Positions 12,361 through 24,635 of a stretch of DNA of 64,000 nt are shown here, one piece after another. The position numbers and the translations under genes are program-made. The notes below the pieces were generated by a model that had not been told where the DNA came from, ran no database searches, and was given only the letters and a program-made list of their open reading frames with translations. The stretch spans positions 1 to 64,000 of the forward strand of contig QANT01006776.1 in assembly GCA_003254885.1 (NCBI GenBank). The letters run 5' to 3'. How positions within the stretch are numbered: the stretch's first letter is position 1; each line of letters begins with the position of its first letter. The DNA is from Purshia tridentata (taxonomy: Eukaryota > Streptophyta > Magnoliopsida > Rosales > Rosaceae).

Positions 12361-12932
12361 ATAGTTCTTTTGTGGTCAGTACTCAGCACTTTTTGTTGTT
12401 TTTGTCATATTTCAAAATGCATTGTGCATATATGTTTGTCATTATTTTCACAAGTACTGTACAATTTTATTAATTTTTTTAATTAAATGGTAATATTTAT
12501 ATTTCTGAATTAGAAGTTTACAAATTTAATTTTCAATCCATGGATGACGTGGCATATAAATCTTCAATTCAAAACAAAAATGATACATATATTGATCGAT
12601 GTTAATTTAGAGGTATATATATATGTTTTCCTCTAGATAGGTTGAAATAATAAGGTGAACTTTATTTCACGTGTGGTGTGCTGTAGATTTGTTTCATCTT
12701 AAAGGGCCTTTAAAAGCTCAGTGGTTCTCCATCTAAAGAGGCCACACAAACCCAGATATATAGAGGGTCCTAGTGTACATGTGTGTCTGTGTGTTTGTGT
12801 CTTTTTGAGGTCCCTATAGATGCTAGCTAGCTTCATTAGCTACACCTTCAACATCTATCTCATGAGTTAATTGCTATTTAAACCTAGAGCTACCCAGTGT
12901 TAACTACAAAGAGAGAAACTCAGAGATCAAGA

Positions 12933-14704
12933 ATGGCACTAGACGCTGTCGTTTTTCCCCAAGACCCATTTGGTTACACTTGTAACAAAGATCTCTACAA
13001 CTTGTTAGGAGGAGAGAATTGGATCAGCTATGATCATGATCATGATTATTTGGGCTTAGTCGACAAATTTGAAGATCATGATCTTCACCACCATCAGGAG
13101 CAGCAACCCTCTTTTGATTTTCTCGAGAACCAAACAGATCATCATCAAAACACTTATCCTGCAGCTTATTCCTCATCATCACCTCCTTCAATGGTACCAC
13201 ATTTCAACCAATTGCACCTCTCCAATATTGATCCATATTCTCCACCTGATGCAGCAGCAAACGCTAGTCCTACTCCTCATGGCCCAACAACTCATGATGA
13301 TGATCAAGGCGAATTTGATCAACTACCAATATTGATGGATACCATGACAATGAGCGGCAGCAGCAGCATGCCTAGCAGTACCACTAGTACTCGCCAAAAA
13401 CGACGCCGTGCAAGGAGTAAAAAGAACAAGGAGGAGATTGAGAATCAGAGAATGACTCACATTGCTGTGGAGCGCAACAGGAGAAAACAGATGAATGACT
13501 ATCTCTCCAACCTTCGATCTCTAATGCCCGACTCATACGTCCAAAGGGTACATCCATCTACTTTTCTTATTTTAATTACTTTAAGCTAAAATACTTGGAT
13601 TCTTGGCTTCGGTATCAATAATCTTATAATATATGTGAGTACTCAGTCTTTTTAAATAATTAAACTTATCTCATAATTCAATAATTGTTATTATTTTTTC
13701 AAAGCATTGGTACGCATTAGATTAGAAACTAATGATGAAAAAGGTTCTCAAAAATAAGTACGTACTTAAGTATTTCCCTTAAATATTTATTAGACCGATT
13801 AAAATTATGGAAAGTGTTAGCAGGTGTTTCATATTTTAGTATCATTTTAGCAATGTCCACCTTTAAGTTATTAGACCCACTAATATAAATAAGTCTTACT
13901 TCTATTAAAGGGATAATACATAAAATAGTACCAAAATGGAATAAACATGGTATTTACTCTAAAAAGTTATATATAACTTGGGAAATGTGACTATGATGAC
14001 AAAGTTAATTAATTAATGAATTTGAATTTTTTTTTCAAAATTTAATTAGGGTGACCAAGCATCAATCATTGGAGGTGCGATTAATTATGTGAAGGAGCTA
14101 GAGCAACAAGTGCAATTCCTTGGTGCCCAAATTAAGCAAAAGAAGAACAAAAATTTGGATCATCCTCATGTGCCTTTCTCCGATTTCTTCACATTCCCAC
14201 AGTACACAACCAGCAGCAGCAGCAGTTCATCAATATCCGATCAGAAATATTCTGATCACCATGATAATGATCAGAGGGATGAGGTGGTTGAGTGTAAGTA
14301 CTTATCATCATCATCATCCACCAAGGTTAATAAAATTGCAGCAGACATAGAGGTGACAATGGTGGAGACCCATGCAAACCTCAAAGTAAGATCCAAGAGG
14401 ATCCCAAAGCAGCTCTTCAACATTGTTTCTGGCTTACATTCACTGCGCCTCACTATTCTGCACCTCAATGTCTCCACTCTTGATGATATTGTCCTCTATT
14501 CTCTAAGTCTCAAGGTATATATATAATATCAATTTACATTAACTCTATAATATTTTTAAAATTAATTCAACATTATTTATAGATATTAATGTGATTATTT
14601 TATTAAAATTTAAGCAGGTAGAAGATGAATGCACGCTGAGTTCAGTGGATGAAATTGCGACAGCTGTGTATCAGATGCTAGCTAGGATTCATCAAGAGGC
14701 ATAA
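12933..14704 (+). CDS. bHLH transcription factor, subgroup Ia (bHLH94/96-like)
   Basis: Three exons: 12933-13547, 14050-14514 and 14618-14704, all with GT-AG introns and closing phases, give 388 residues. The N-terminus [13 protein letters not shown] matches the family opening. Residues about 173-226 form the bHLH domain: basic region [13 protein letters not shown] with the H-E-R contacts for E-box (G-box-like) DNA, helix 1 LRSLMP, loop, and helix 2 [18 protein letters not shown], split by the first intron after VQR as in relatives. A conserved ACT-like C-terminal region begins near [14 protein letters not shown]. Between lie His/Asp-rich and Ser-rich low-complexity stretches. The true start is the ATG at 12933; the frame stays open 36 bases upstream without an ATG. 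Subgroup Ia also contains the stomatal factors SPCH, MUTE and FAMA, but the flanking motifs are those of bHLH94/96. A nuclear dimeric regulator; targets unknown. Confidence 0.93.
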
Positions 14705-15345
14705 TGTTGAATTCATCAAATTAATTAAAGACCCTCTAGCTAGCTTCTTTTAATTAATTAATATCATGCCCTCTTAATTTAATTTATCCATCTTTTTAAT
14801 TCATCCTTAATTTTAAACCTTTATATATATATATACCACATGTCATATGTGGGTGTGTCTTATTCTCTGGTTTTAGGCTGTACGAACGTACCAAATCATC
14901 CAATTGATGTTTCCTCCATTGATCATGAGCACTTTACTTAATTATGAGCTCTCTTCTTTAATTATATATAATTAATTCATTATCTTTTGGACTGACATAA
15001 GTGATGAGTCCTATCCCTTGTTGGGTTGGTCTACTTAATTTGGACTCTCTCTCTCTCTCTCTGTGTGGTCAAGGACTCAAGGGCCATCGATCACCGCGCA
15101 GTTCTTATATAGTTATATATACAAGTTATAATATTGCAAATATAAAACAATGCATATATGCAGCTCATTTTTATATTTCATTAAAGGAGACCTATCAATT
15201 AAACCCACCTATAGAATACGTTGAAGTTAGAACAGCAAGAGATATATCGAAGGCTGCCAATTCCATGTATGCATGACCACAGCTTTAGAAGAGCTCCATC
15301 AGCTTTTCTGCAACTCGATCTATGTATCAAGAATTCAAGACCAAG

Positions 15346-15378
<33 letters not shown>

Positions 15379-16407
15379 TAATCCATGGTGTGCAAGAATT
15401 AAGAAAATTAATCACAACCATATATATATATATATTCTCTATATATTCCAAGAATATGAGAATTTTCATTTTGTTTTTTTTGGCCACTGAGAATTTTTAT
15501 TTCTTCACATGACAAATTGACAATCATTCCCGCTTTGAATATAATCATATACATGATTATGGCCGTATGTTAATGTTCTTTGTCGAATCCCTATGTAATT
15601 CAATAAAGTTGATCCCATATATGCTGGTGGGGTTTATGGTATCTTTAAAACAACATGCATGATAGTGAAACAATAAAAAAGAAGAAGAATAATTAATAAA
15701 GCTATGGTCATAGATTGTTAAAGACAATGTGTTGAGTGTTGATAACAATAGTATGTGTGCATATAGAACTTGGAAGAATGAGCATTCATTATGAACTTGC
15801 TTACCCATTGTTTGAGAGGAGAGAAATTTAAGTGAAGTAAAAATGGGATGAAAGAAAAAGATGAGAGAAACCCCCACCCCTCTTCTTTGCTGTCATTCGC
15901 TGACTTTGTGGACTAACAAGGCCCAAGGCTGCCACCCAGGCCTAGGAAGCCTTTTTGTTTTTGTCGCCCCTTGGCCTTCTTAGCACCAAAAAAGACAAGG
16001 GCTTCTCACTAGTTACTACTACACTTAATTTTTAATACTTTATGACAATTTTACCCCTCTTCAAAATTCGAGGGAGAGAGATCAGTACGTCAACCTTCAT
16101 ACAGATATTCAATTGCAACCTGAAGAATCGAATTTGAACTGATCTACAGCTTCGGAGATACTTTCAAGCAGACTTTAAGGCCAAGGGCCATTAACAGATA
16201 ACACTGACTGACAAGATAACAAAAATATGGAAACAGTGCATCAGATTGGTCTTTCATTAGAAAAACATGCTTACAACAAACAAAATCAGCTTTCAACCTC
16301 TCTATCTCTCTCTCTCTCTCTCTAGCTGAAAATTCATTCTACTCCTAGCATTATGAATCTATGATAGTCAAGTCATATTGTCCAAGCTACAGACCCTATT
16401 GTCAAGC
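14705..16407. other. Intergenic between bHLH and TRM11 3' ends
   Basis: Convergent 3' flanks. Short microsatellites are present ((CT)n near 15048-15061, mixed TA/TG near 15343-15378, CT near 16300-16323). A GC-richer patch at 15915-15990 contains several AAGGC/GCCTT inverted words. No gene is supported. Confidence 0.5.
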
Positions 16408-19400
16408 CTATACATACTTTCCCCTGTATTTTGGCTTTGGTTCTTTAGTGACTTTGCCATCAGCATCCCCATTTAATTGAAGATGATCAGCAGAACTGAA
16501 AACGGCAGAATGAAGGTTTCCCTCTTCTATCCACTTTAGATGGTTCTCCTTGAAGTCTATGTGTCTTAATTTGGCTGCTTCTGCGATTTCTTCAGTGTAT
16601 TGACTTGTCTTAACCATGGTCAGTAATACTCGACTGTAACGTGAGCTCAGAATCTGCTCAGAAGTAGCAATCAACTTGAAACATCGGTGCTCTGGGAAAT
16701 GGTCATCTACATTATCATCTTCCCTCAATACAGGGTAGAAGAACACAAGCCTCCCACCCATTACAAGCATCCTGGCTGCAAGGTCAAGCAAATCATGTAC
16801 GCACTCGACTAAGCTGTAAGATGCAGTTGATGGTATGTGGTCTGTCCTCTTGTCATTGGGAACAATGTAAGGGCCAATCACCCCTTTCAGCAACTTCCGG
16901 CCACCAGATTTACGACCCCCAGCGCGAACACCATAAGGAGGGTCACAAATTATGGCATCAAATACCTACACAAGCAAAAATTGACCAAAAAAATAAAAAT
17001 TATCAGTGCACACAGGACCCCAAACTTGGCAATTATATTTTTGAACAGAGAGAAGAACCATATGATTTAAAATGCAAAATTGCCTTGTAAGGTTTACGTA
17101 ACAAGTATTTGAAAAATAAGCCATCTTCCTTTGACCATCAAAGAGATCAACATAAGTAGCCCTTCTAGAACAGTGGTTAGTCTGCTCCTTCATAAAGAGA
17201 GAGAGGGTTAAAGGATTTGATTCTTATTGGAGAAGGTAGTCAAACCCCAAGACTGGGAACAATTAATATTACCAAGTTCAGACTGTATGAACACAAAATG
17301 ATGAAATTAATATATCTCAGAAGCTGATTATGTGAGCAGCCACAACATGTCAAGCTTTAAGCCACCGAGTGTTAAACTACTGCAGGTTCCTTTTTGTCCT
17401 TTAATTTTCAAAATATAGGAAAAGAAGTAGCCTATTCTACGTATTCTTTGCAGCAAAATAGTGACATATAAAAGATCAAACCACTAATTTTCTTTCATCT
17501 GGTACTAGAGAGAGAGAGAGAGTACCTCTTTCAGTCCATGACGCCAAGGAGGAAGGTTATTATCTGCCCTTAACAAAGCAATCGGCAATGGTAATCCATA
17601 CTGCAAAAAGGTATGAACTTATAAATATAATCACTTGTAGTTTTTCAAAGAAACAGAAACCTCAAAGTTTGTTCCATTCGATAATAAACGATCTAATAAT
17701 ATATGAGTAGATTTCATTAATAACTTCCTGCATCATAACCTTTGTATCAAGAGCAGTTTTGACATAAAATAATAACAAATAGTGTTTCAGTCATAATTCC
17801 ATAAACAGAACATTTCAAACCAAAAAATCAATTTCATAAAGCATATTCACCTGCTTGAAATTGCTCCAAACATTACAGTCAGGGCCACGGCCATCGCGGA
17901 CCACCCTGATATCAATATCTGCACCCTGAAGAATTCAATCCGTCCAAATAAAAAGATAGTTATCTGCATGCCTGACATAAAGGAAAAATATCAACATGAC
18001 TCATAATTGGACTACAGAGAAAGAAGTGTAAACCATTGTCATTGCTCCAAAATGAGCAGCAGCTATAAGAATGCTCCCAGTGCCAACAAAAGGGTCGTAG
18101 ACAAGCTTCCCTGGTGTGGCCAATGCTTGGTTAGCCATTAAGAAAGCCATTTCTGCATCCATGGCTGTTGGTCCAAGATAAGTGCGGCTTTTCAATTGAT
18201 AAGTTGGTAAAAGTTTTCTATCAGCACCACCAATCTCTCGACCAAAAAAGATTCTTTTTTGGGCTACTGGTGGAAGACCATTGTTAACTCCGTAATCATC
18301 AGTTTCCATAAGCCAAAACTTGTGATCTGGATTTTTCAAATTAACTCGACCCTGCAATATATGATCAGCCACTATCATTAGTGACAATGAAGAGTAATAT
18401 AGAAATCAACGTCTGGAGCTAAAATGCAGATGTCTCTACTTCTACAGATACTTCAAGTGCATATTCTTACAGAGCTGGCAGCTCAAGCATGTAATGCAAA
18501 ATCTATGCTAAACTTAAAATGCAAGAGAATAAGTTACAATAAGAACCTTGCCTTGAAAGGGATGTAACTAAGCCCCTTAATGCGTTGGTTTTGCTCCTGG
18601 AGGCTGATGACCTTACCAAAACTGTCAACATTAATCCTGAAAGTACTATTGGAATCTAGGTACGGCAGCTTCTGCTCATCTGGATAATTTCTTATAGACT
18701 CTTCCAGTTCCTCATAGCTACCTCCTTCTCCCCAAAGTTCATACATTCCCTTGACAAGTATGCCTACCATATAGCAAGTTGAAAGTATAAAGTCTGCTGC
18801 AATGACATTTCTCAGAGGAACTGTGTTGTCTAAGTGTATCAGCATAAGCCATTATAAATTGAACAAGTTGTTAGAGGCTTAAGCTGATTCAGGAACATTT
18901 GAGCTTACTAAGATCAACAAAATACAAAATATTTCTTTGTTGCATCTTTCCACTATTTTAGGGTTAGTCTGAACCTTTTTTTGTTATAAAAAAAAAATGT
19001 TAAATATTGATTAATTGATGTGTTTGTTAAACTTTTACAAGATATATTTCAGTATGTGAAATAAATTGTTAAATCGTGCTTTCAATTCGACCAAATTACA
19101 AATTTTACCAATTCAGGGAGTTAATCACTAACCAGTTAACCAATTCCCAACTTTTAAAAATTCATTACATCTCTCATTCAAATTCCTTAGAAAAATTAAG
19201 CACTCATATAAAAGTAACAAACTTCAAACCATACATTACTCATTCACGTAAGATAACAAAACCAACAAAAAGTGCATAATGTACCAAAAATATCCAAAAT
19301 CCAAAAGAAAAAAAAAAGCCAAAAAGATACCAAGTACCCATCTCAAAATAGAGAATTGATCTATAAACTACTCTTTCACGAATCTGGGTTTTAACTATAA

Positions 19401-19714
19401 CCTCCATCTAGCTTCAAACGTAGAAACCTACCGTAAATGGACTTAAAAAATCACAAAAAGTAAAAATGCAGATAAAAGAAAGAGGAAATGAAGGAAAAAT
19501 AGTACTGACTTCGATTGGCGATTTTCTTGGCGACATATTCGGATGGGAGATTGACGAAGTGGAAAGGGGAATCTGGGTGGTGGTGTAGTGGCAGCCTCCA
19601 TTGCAGGGACTGATTTTCTTGGTCTTCGTTGTCGCTAAAGAGTTGTGCTAAAGATTCGACCTCAGCTTTCCTGTAGTCTAGTAATCTGTGGAAGAACATG
19701 CACAGATACCACAT
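16408..19714 (-). CDS. TRM11: tRNA (guanine(10)-N2)-methyltransferase, TRM11/TRMT11 homologue
   Basis: Catalytic subunit that methylates N2 of guanosine-10 in tRNA using S-adenosylmethionine, working with TRM112 in yeast. Six exons, in gene order: 19714-19510, 18763-18552, 18351-18034, 17925-17851, 17600-17526 and 16965-16408, giving 480 residues. The N-terminus MWYLCMFFHRLLDYR is the family opening; the upstream in-frame start at 19768 would add 18 Lys-rich residues and is not preferred. The Rossmann methyltransferase core shows the SAM loop DPFVGTG (225-231) and the catalytic DPPYG (303-307). The intron after exon 2 begins with GC (18551-18550) instead of GT; AAG|GCAAG is a typical GC-AG donor, and it joins YIPFK to GRVNL as in homologues. 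Any GT alternative there leads to a stop. It is head to head with RZ-1A across a short promoter. Confidence 0.94.
17150..17250 (+). mobile_element. Possible tRNA-like SINE relic in a TRM11 intron
   Basis: The words CAGTGGTTAGTCTG and GGATTTGATTCTTATTGG, spaced about 35 bases apart, resemble degenerate pol III A and B boxes of a tRNA-headed SINE, in an intron of TRM11. No poly(A) tail or target duplication is clear. Confidence 0.25.
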
Positions 19715-20856
19715 CTTCTTCTTCTTCTTTGGTTTCACTTCTCTTTGCTTGCGACTTACAGAACACAAGAGGCAAAACCCTAAACCCCTGCAGAATCGAA
19801 CGTTGTACTTTTGAGAACAAGTCTCTGTAGCATGTGGCAGGTATGTGATTTTTTACGAAGTGTACTAAAATTACTAAAAACATATTTCCGAGGACTGCAG
19901 ATTAGAAGACGACACCGTGTTGGGCTTCTTTAGATTCAGACAGAACGACACCGTTTGGACTTTTAGAATTCCAAGGGATAAATATCATACAGCTTGTGGA
20001 CACGTGGGCCAAACCGACTCCGTCCACGACCCATATAAGTAACCCTAAAACCCTTTGACCCGGTTTCCTTTCTACATCCAGAGCTCTCTCTTTCTCTTTA
20101 GGTCTTGTTTTCAAAGCCGAAGCAAAAACCCAAAGCCTCTCTCAGCCTCTCGCGCAGTCTCTCTCTCAGTCTCTCTCAGTCTTTGCGATCTAAACCTTCG
20201 CGTCTCTCTTTACTGGTATGAATATTCAACCCCTTCTTTACTTTTATTGTTTAGGGTATGATTTTGTAGTTCTCTAATTCAATTAGAAAATTGGCATATT
20301 TGTCTGTTTTAATTTATACGAGTTTAATTTTGCCTGTGACCTCTGCTCTTTTGTGTGTATTTGCCTAGTTTTTTCCTCTTATATAGGGTTAGTTGTATGT
20401 TTCAGATCTCAATGTCTCACTACTTAAAGTTGATGATCAATTAAGCTTACTATATAAAGATGTAATCTTTTTTAATCAAAGAGAGGCAGAGAAGATTTGG
20501 GTAATTTCAACTTCTATGCTTTTGTTTGTGTCTGCATATTGAGTTGTATTCTGCATATGCACAAAGCCCTAAATTGGGTTTTCTTTTATTCGAGTATGTG
20601 TTTGACTATGGATTATAGTATCAAATAATTGCACGTATGCAACTTTTCTGTGGAAAATTTATGCACATACCTATTGGCGCGGATGTGTATTTGCATGTAT
20701 GTGTATCAACAAGTAAGAACATTGGGGGTCTACTTTTTCTCCTCTCATGGGATGTTCTTATTATTTTTTCATACGTTATTAAATGGTTTATTCTGATCTT
20801 TATTTCTCGTACTTTCAAATCATTAATTCCTTTTTCCGAAAATTGCAGTTTAGAGA
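19715..20856. promoter_or_regulatory. Divergent promoter of TRM11 and RZ-1A with telo-boxes and site II motifs; RZ-1A leader intron
   Basis: Telo-box words (AAACCCTAA at 19775-19783, AACCCTAA at 20041-20048) and site II words (TGGGCT near 19921, TGGGCC near 20007) lie between the two genes; in Arabidopsis this pair marks genes for translation and RNA metabolism. ACGACACCGT is repeated at 19909-19918 and 19945-19954. A TATAAG lies at about 20034. RZ-1A transcription probably starts near 20050-20080; a CT-rich leader ends at a GT (20216) whose matching acceptor is at 20848, so a 633-base intron in the 5' UTR is likely. Confidence 0.6.
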
Positions 20857-22017
20857 ATGTCAGAAGAACTGGAGTATCGTTGCTTTATTGGTGGCCTTGC
20901 ATGGTCAACATCTGATAGAAGTCTAAAAGATGCATTTGAGAAGTATGGGAAGCTTGTTGAAGCCAAGGTATTCATTTGCTTCCTTTATGTTTGAATACCG
21001 TTCAAACAAAATGTATTTGATTTTCAACAAGCATTTGTTTATAACCATCTTTTTTGCCTTCATGATTGCATCTGGCCTTGGTTTCTGAGGACGATACTGC
21101 CGGTGGAATCAATTAGTTTGGATGACCATAGTGTCCCATGAGGGTTTGGTGATTCAGAAGGGAAATTGGCAATGTCCGTGAATAACATGTTTTGATATCG
21201 TTTAATATGCCTTGATGATTGCATCTGGTCTTGGTTTCTGAGGAAGATACTGCCCGGTGGAATCATTAGTTTGGATGACCATAGTGTCCCATGAGGGTTT
21301 GGTGATTCAGAAGGGAAATTGGCAATGTCCGTGAATAACATGTTTTGATATCGTATTATATGGGAAATAGGATTTTGATTTGGTTTGATTGAAATCAGGT
21401 GCTAATTTTTCATGCTTTGTCCAATATGATATTATTTGACATTCACGATAGTCATCAATGAAATTTTTGTGGTGAAAATAATTTCTTTGACACAGGTAGT
21501 CGTTGATAAGTTTTCTGGCCGCTCTCGTGGATTTGGGTTTGTCACTTTTGATGATAAGAAAGCAATGGAGGAGGCAATTGAGGAAATGAATGGAATGGAT
21601 TTAGATGGACGAACTATCACTGTGGATAAAGCTCAGCCTCACCAAGGTTCAGGGAGAGATTATGATGGTGACCGCAGTCGTGATCGTGGTCGTGATCGTG
21701 ACCGTGGTCGTGATTATGGTGGTGGACGTGGATCTGGTGGCGGAGGGGAGTGCTTTAAGTGTGGCAAGCCAGGACATTTTGCAAGGGAGTGCCCCAGTGA
21801 AGGTTCAAGAGGGGGCAGTAGGTATGGTGGTAGGGATGATAAGTATGGTGGAAGTGGTGGTGGTGGTGGTCGCTATGGCCCTGATCGAAATGGAGACCGG
21901 TTTAGTGGACGCAGCAGGGATTCTGGTAGTCGTGCAGGCTCTGGAAGTGATCGATTTAGTCGTGACCGCTCTGGGCCATATGAGCGTCGGGGGACAGGAG
22001 GTTTCCGTTCTGGATAG
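20857..22017 (+). CDS. RZ1A: Glycine-rich RNA-binding protein with RRM and CCHC zinc knuckle (RZ-1A-like)
   Basis: Two coding exons, 20857-20967 and 21496-22017, give 210 residues. Residues 1-85 form an RRM with RNP2 CFIGGLAW and RNP1 RGFGFVTF (48-55). A CCHC zinc knuckle follows with C123, C126, H131 and C136. The remainder is low-complexity Gly/Arg/Ser/Asp with RDRGRD and YGG repeats. This domain order is that of the RZ-1 family, nuclear RNA-binding proteins tied to splicing, RNA chaperoning and cold response in Arabidopsis. The start ATG lies eight bases after the leader-intron acceptor. The coding intron contains a 153-bp tandem duplication. A GT at about 22037 and an acceptor at about 22148 suggest a further intron in the 3' UTR. 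The gene order with TRM11 matches Arabidopsis as I recall it. Confidence 0.94.
21055..21360. repeat. 153-bp tandem duplication within the RZ-1A intron
   Basis: Copies at 21055-21207 and 21208-21360 differ at only a few positions (for example CTTCATGATT against CTTGATGATT, and one-base indels near CTGCC and AATCA). High identity points to a recent duplication. No function is evident. Confidence 0.9.
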
Positions 22018-24635
22018 AACTGTTGCTCAGATGGTGGTATGTATTTTTTACTTTGCATTTTTTTTTAAAAGCTAGTTTGGTCCTTGGCTTGGCATGCTCT
22101 TCACAGTTAGGTTGGTACTTAACGGATTTTTTTGATGTGCTATTGCAGCTTAGGAGCTTGAGGTGTTGTTCGGCTGACTGTCATTGTCTGCAGCGCATCG
22201 AAGTTTCCGCTTGCTGAATGTAGTTCTTGTGATGATTGTCTGGGTGAATTAATTTAGTTAGATCAGTATTTGAAGTGCGAATCTTGCATAGTTATTCACC
22301 TGTTTTTTGTTGCTAAATGTTCAACCAGATATTTTTGATCCGTTGGAATTTTATGCTTGCTTGATAATCACATTTCAATTTCGCCTTATACTTTGTGAAT
22401 TCCATTATAACTTGTGGTTGTCTTTTGACTTTCATGCGTTGGTGAGTGCAAATGCTATGCTTGCTGCCTGTTCCTGTTGACTATTTTGCACGGGAAATTG
22501 CAATATTGGAAGGTCATTTGGTGTTGGGTATTTCGGAGAATAGATTGTGAGGGGTCCGCAATTGGGAGTTTGCTTCTTTTCACTTGGAAGTAGAAGTGGT
22601 CCTATAAGTAGAATGCCCATTTTGGCTGCCCTGTTTTCGGTATCTTACTAATAAATGGGAGTCAAGCGGGTAATTTCTCTCTTATAAGCTACTTTCATGC
22701 ATGCTATCTCCTATTTTATCGTTCCTACAATATTAATATTCTTAACCTTTTGGCAGGATGCTTCGTTAATTGTGGTCTTTTTCGATGCATGATTGGGTTT
22801 CTGTGTTACTAATTGGACATGCATTGGTTTAAACTTAAAATTTTTGTGAGTCTTTTCGGCCAGAACATGCCATCTGCAATTTAACTCAACATAAGCCTTT
22901 CTCACCTTCTACACAGCACATTGGTGGAAGAGTTCCGTTCTGCGTTTAACATGTGCTAGTTGTCGTTTGGAAGTTCTTGATGAGTTCAATAACTGCTCCA
23001 TGCTTTTTCTTCTGGGTCTCAATATCACATTGCACTTTTTTCTGTTCCTGCTCGTGGGTTGTTTGCAGAGACAAGGCGACGCTATGTTCCTATTTTTAAT
23101 TCAATTGTGGTTCCCAAATTGTTTTTGTCTTCTAGAATTTAGTTTTAGTTAATTATTAGATTTTCGGTTCCAAAATGCTATTTTCACCCTAGTCCGGTGA
23201 AAGATATTATTCAAGAAATATTAGTTCATGCCATTAATTACATGGCTTTTGGGTGTTGATATGTTTACTTGTATAATTGGATGGATGTAGATTATCATTT
23301 TCTTTTTCTGAGTAAAAAAATGGATGGCAAGATAATTTGCCATCCTTTGAATGTTGTATAAATGGTTAGTATTAGAAGGGTTGGAGTCTAGGTGAGAGGG
23401 AGATGAAGATGGGGTAAGAATTGAAAAATCTATTAGAAGTGATCTCAAGAATGTGTTTTAGTGTGTCTAATGATCATACATGTGACAGGGCCGTTTCAAA
23501 TAGAGATAGGGAAAGATGGTGTGCTTAAGGTTGTCAACATGTGCATTGCTTCCAGAATTGTGAAACATGGCTGTTCTCTAGTAAGTCTCAAATCGTGTGA
23601 TTGTTTTTATAGAAATTTAGGATTAAGTACCTAGTTTCAATACTTTTTTAGAAAATCAGTTTTGCTCATAATTTTTAGGTTTGACTACTAACTATTGAAC
23701 TTAATTTTTAGAATAGGTCACAAATTTAAAGCCCATTTGTTTTAGGCTTTATTTGTTTGACAAATTTGCCCTTCTATTGTCTTTTGGCCCACATATGATA
23801 GGTCTTAAATAAAATTTATAAATTTTTGACAAAATTATCTTTGATACTTTTATATTGTCTTGGAAATTAGTTAATATAGTCTCAACTTCAGTTTTAATTG
23901 TGACTGTACGACACTCAACTTCAAATTTAGTTGTGACTGAATGACAGTCACAGCTAAATTGCAAAACAGTCACAGCTAAATTGTGATACAGTCACAGTTA
24001 GGTTGTGACTGAATTGAAATTTTTTTAAGAGAAATTGTATTACAATATCGTATAAATAGAGGTTAAAACAATATTTGTACTCAAAATAATACTTAGCATA
24101 GTGGTGGGAGTTGTCTTTTTCAACTTACCAAGACAATTACAACTAAATTGTAAGACAGTCACAGTTAATATGTGATTGGATTGATTGTTTTTAGTTTTAA
24201 TACAATATAATATAAATTAATGTAATAGTATGGATTTAATATATATATATATATTTTTATTGTAATGGCATGTGATGTAATATTTGTGAATTATAGTGCC
24301 ATTTACTATATTATTATGTTTGACTTTTCAACTAGTACCTAATCTAAAATGCTATTAAATTTTGGTACCTAAACTAAAAAATTATTGAAATTTGGTATTT
24401 AAAGTCAATTAACCTTTGTTTTTATAGAAGCGTCTTTGTTAACGCCATGGAAAAACACCTTTTGATATTTGGAAGTGCCAACATTTCTAAAATCATTTGA
24501 GTCATCTCATACACAAATATTACCGTCATTATTTGGTGAACATAATTTTACGATTTCAGAAATGCCACAAACATTTATGCAACAACTAAAGAAGTTAAAA
24601 CATAACAAAATCCAAGATATAGAGCATGCAAGTAA
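22018..24635. other. Intergenic: RZ-1A 3' UTR and repeat-bearing DNA
   Basis: The first 250-600 bases are probably the RZ-1A 3' UTR. From about 23590 to 24430 the DNA looks like a degenerate repeat, with the 22-base array listed separately in its middle and GGTACCTAAACTA-type words near its right end. No coding frame is supported. Confidence 0.45.
23928..24175. repeat. Short interspersed 22-bp repeat array with inverted copies
   Basis: ACAGTCACAGCTAAATTG appears at 23944-23961 and 23966-23983, then degenerates at 23988; an inverted relative TTTAGTTGTGACTG lies at about 23926, and another direct relative near 24152. The spacing of the first three is 22 bases. Confidence 0.7.

Larger units (their letters stand above)
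6757..12932. other. Long AT-rich intergenic region upstream of the bHLH gene
   Basis: About 6 kb with dense ATATAT, AATTAATT and GATC-rich tracts, several microsatellites, a retroposon scar and a weak tRNA-like SINE relic. No coding frame longer than about 100 codons is credible. The last few hundred bases presumably form the bHLH promoter, with TATTTAAA at 12875-12882, about 50 bases before the start codon. Confidence 0.5.

Noticed and set aside
13069-13335. 88-codon frame inside the first bHLH exon
   Set aside because: Out-of-frame shadow; the Ile/His-rich translation merely reflects the His/Asp codon repeats of the true frame.
21605-22075. 156-codon Val/Met-rich frame overlapping RZ-1A
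   Set aside because: It is the +1 shadow of the Gly/Arg/Asp repeats of RZ-1A.
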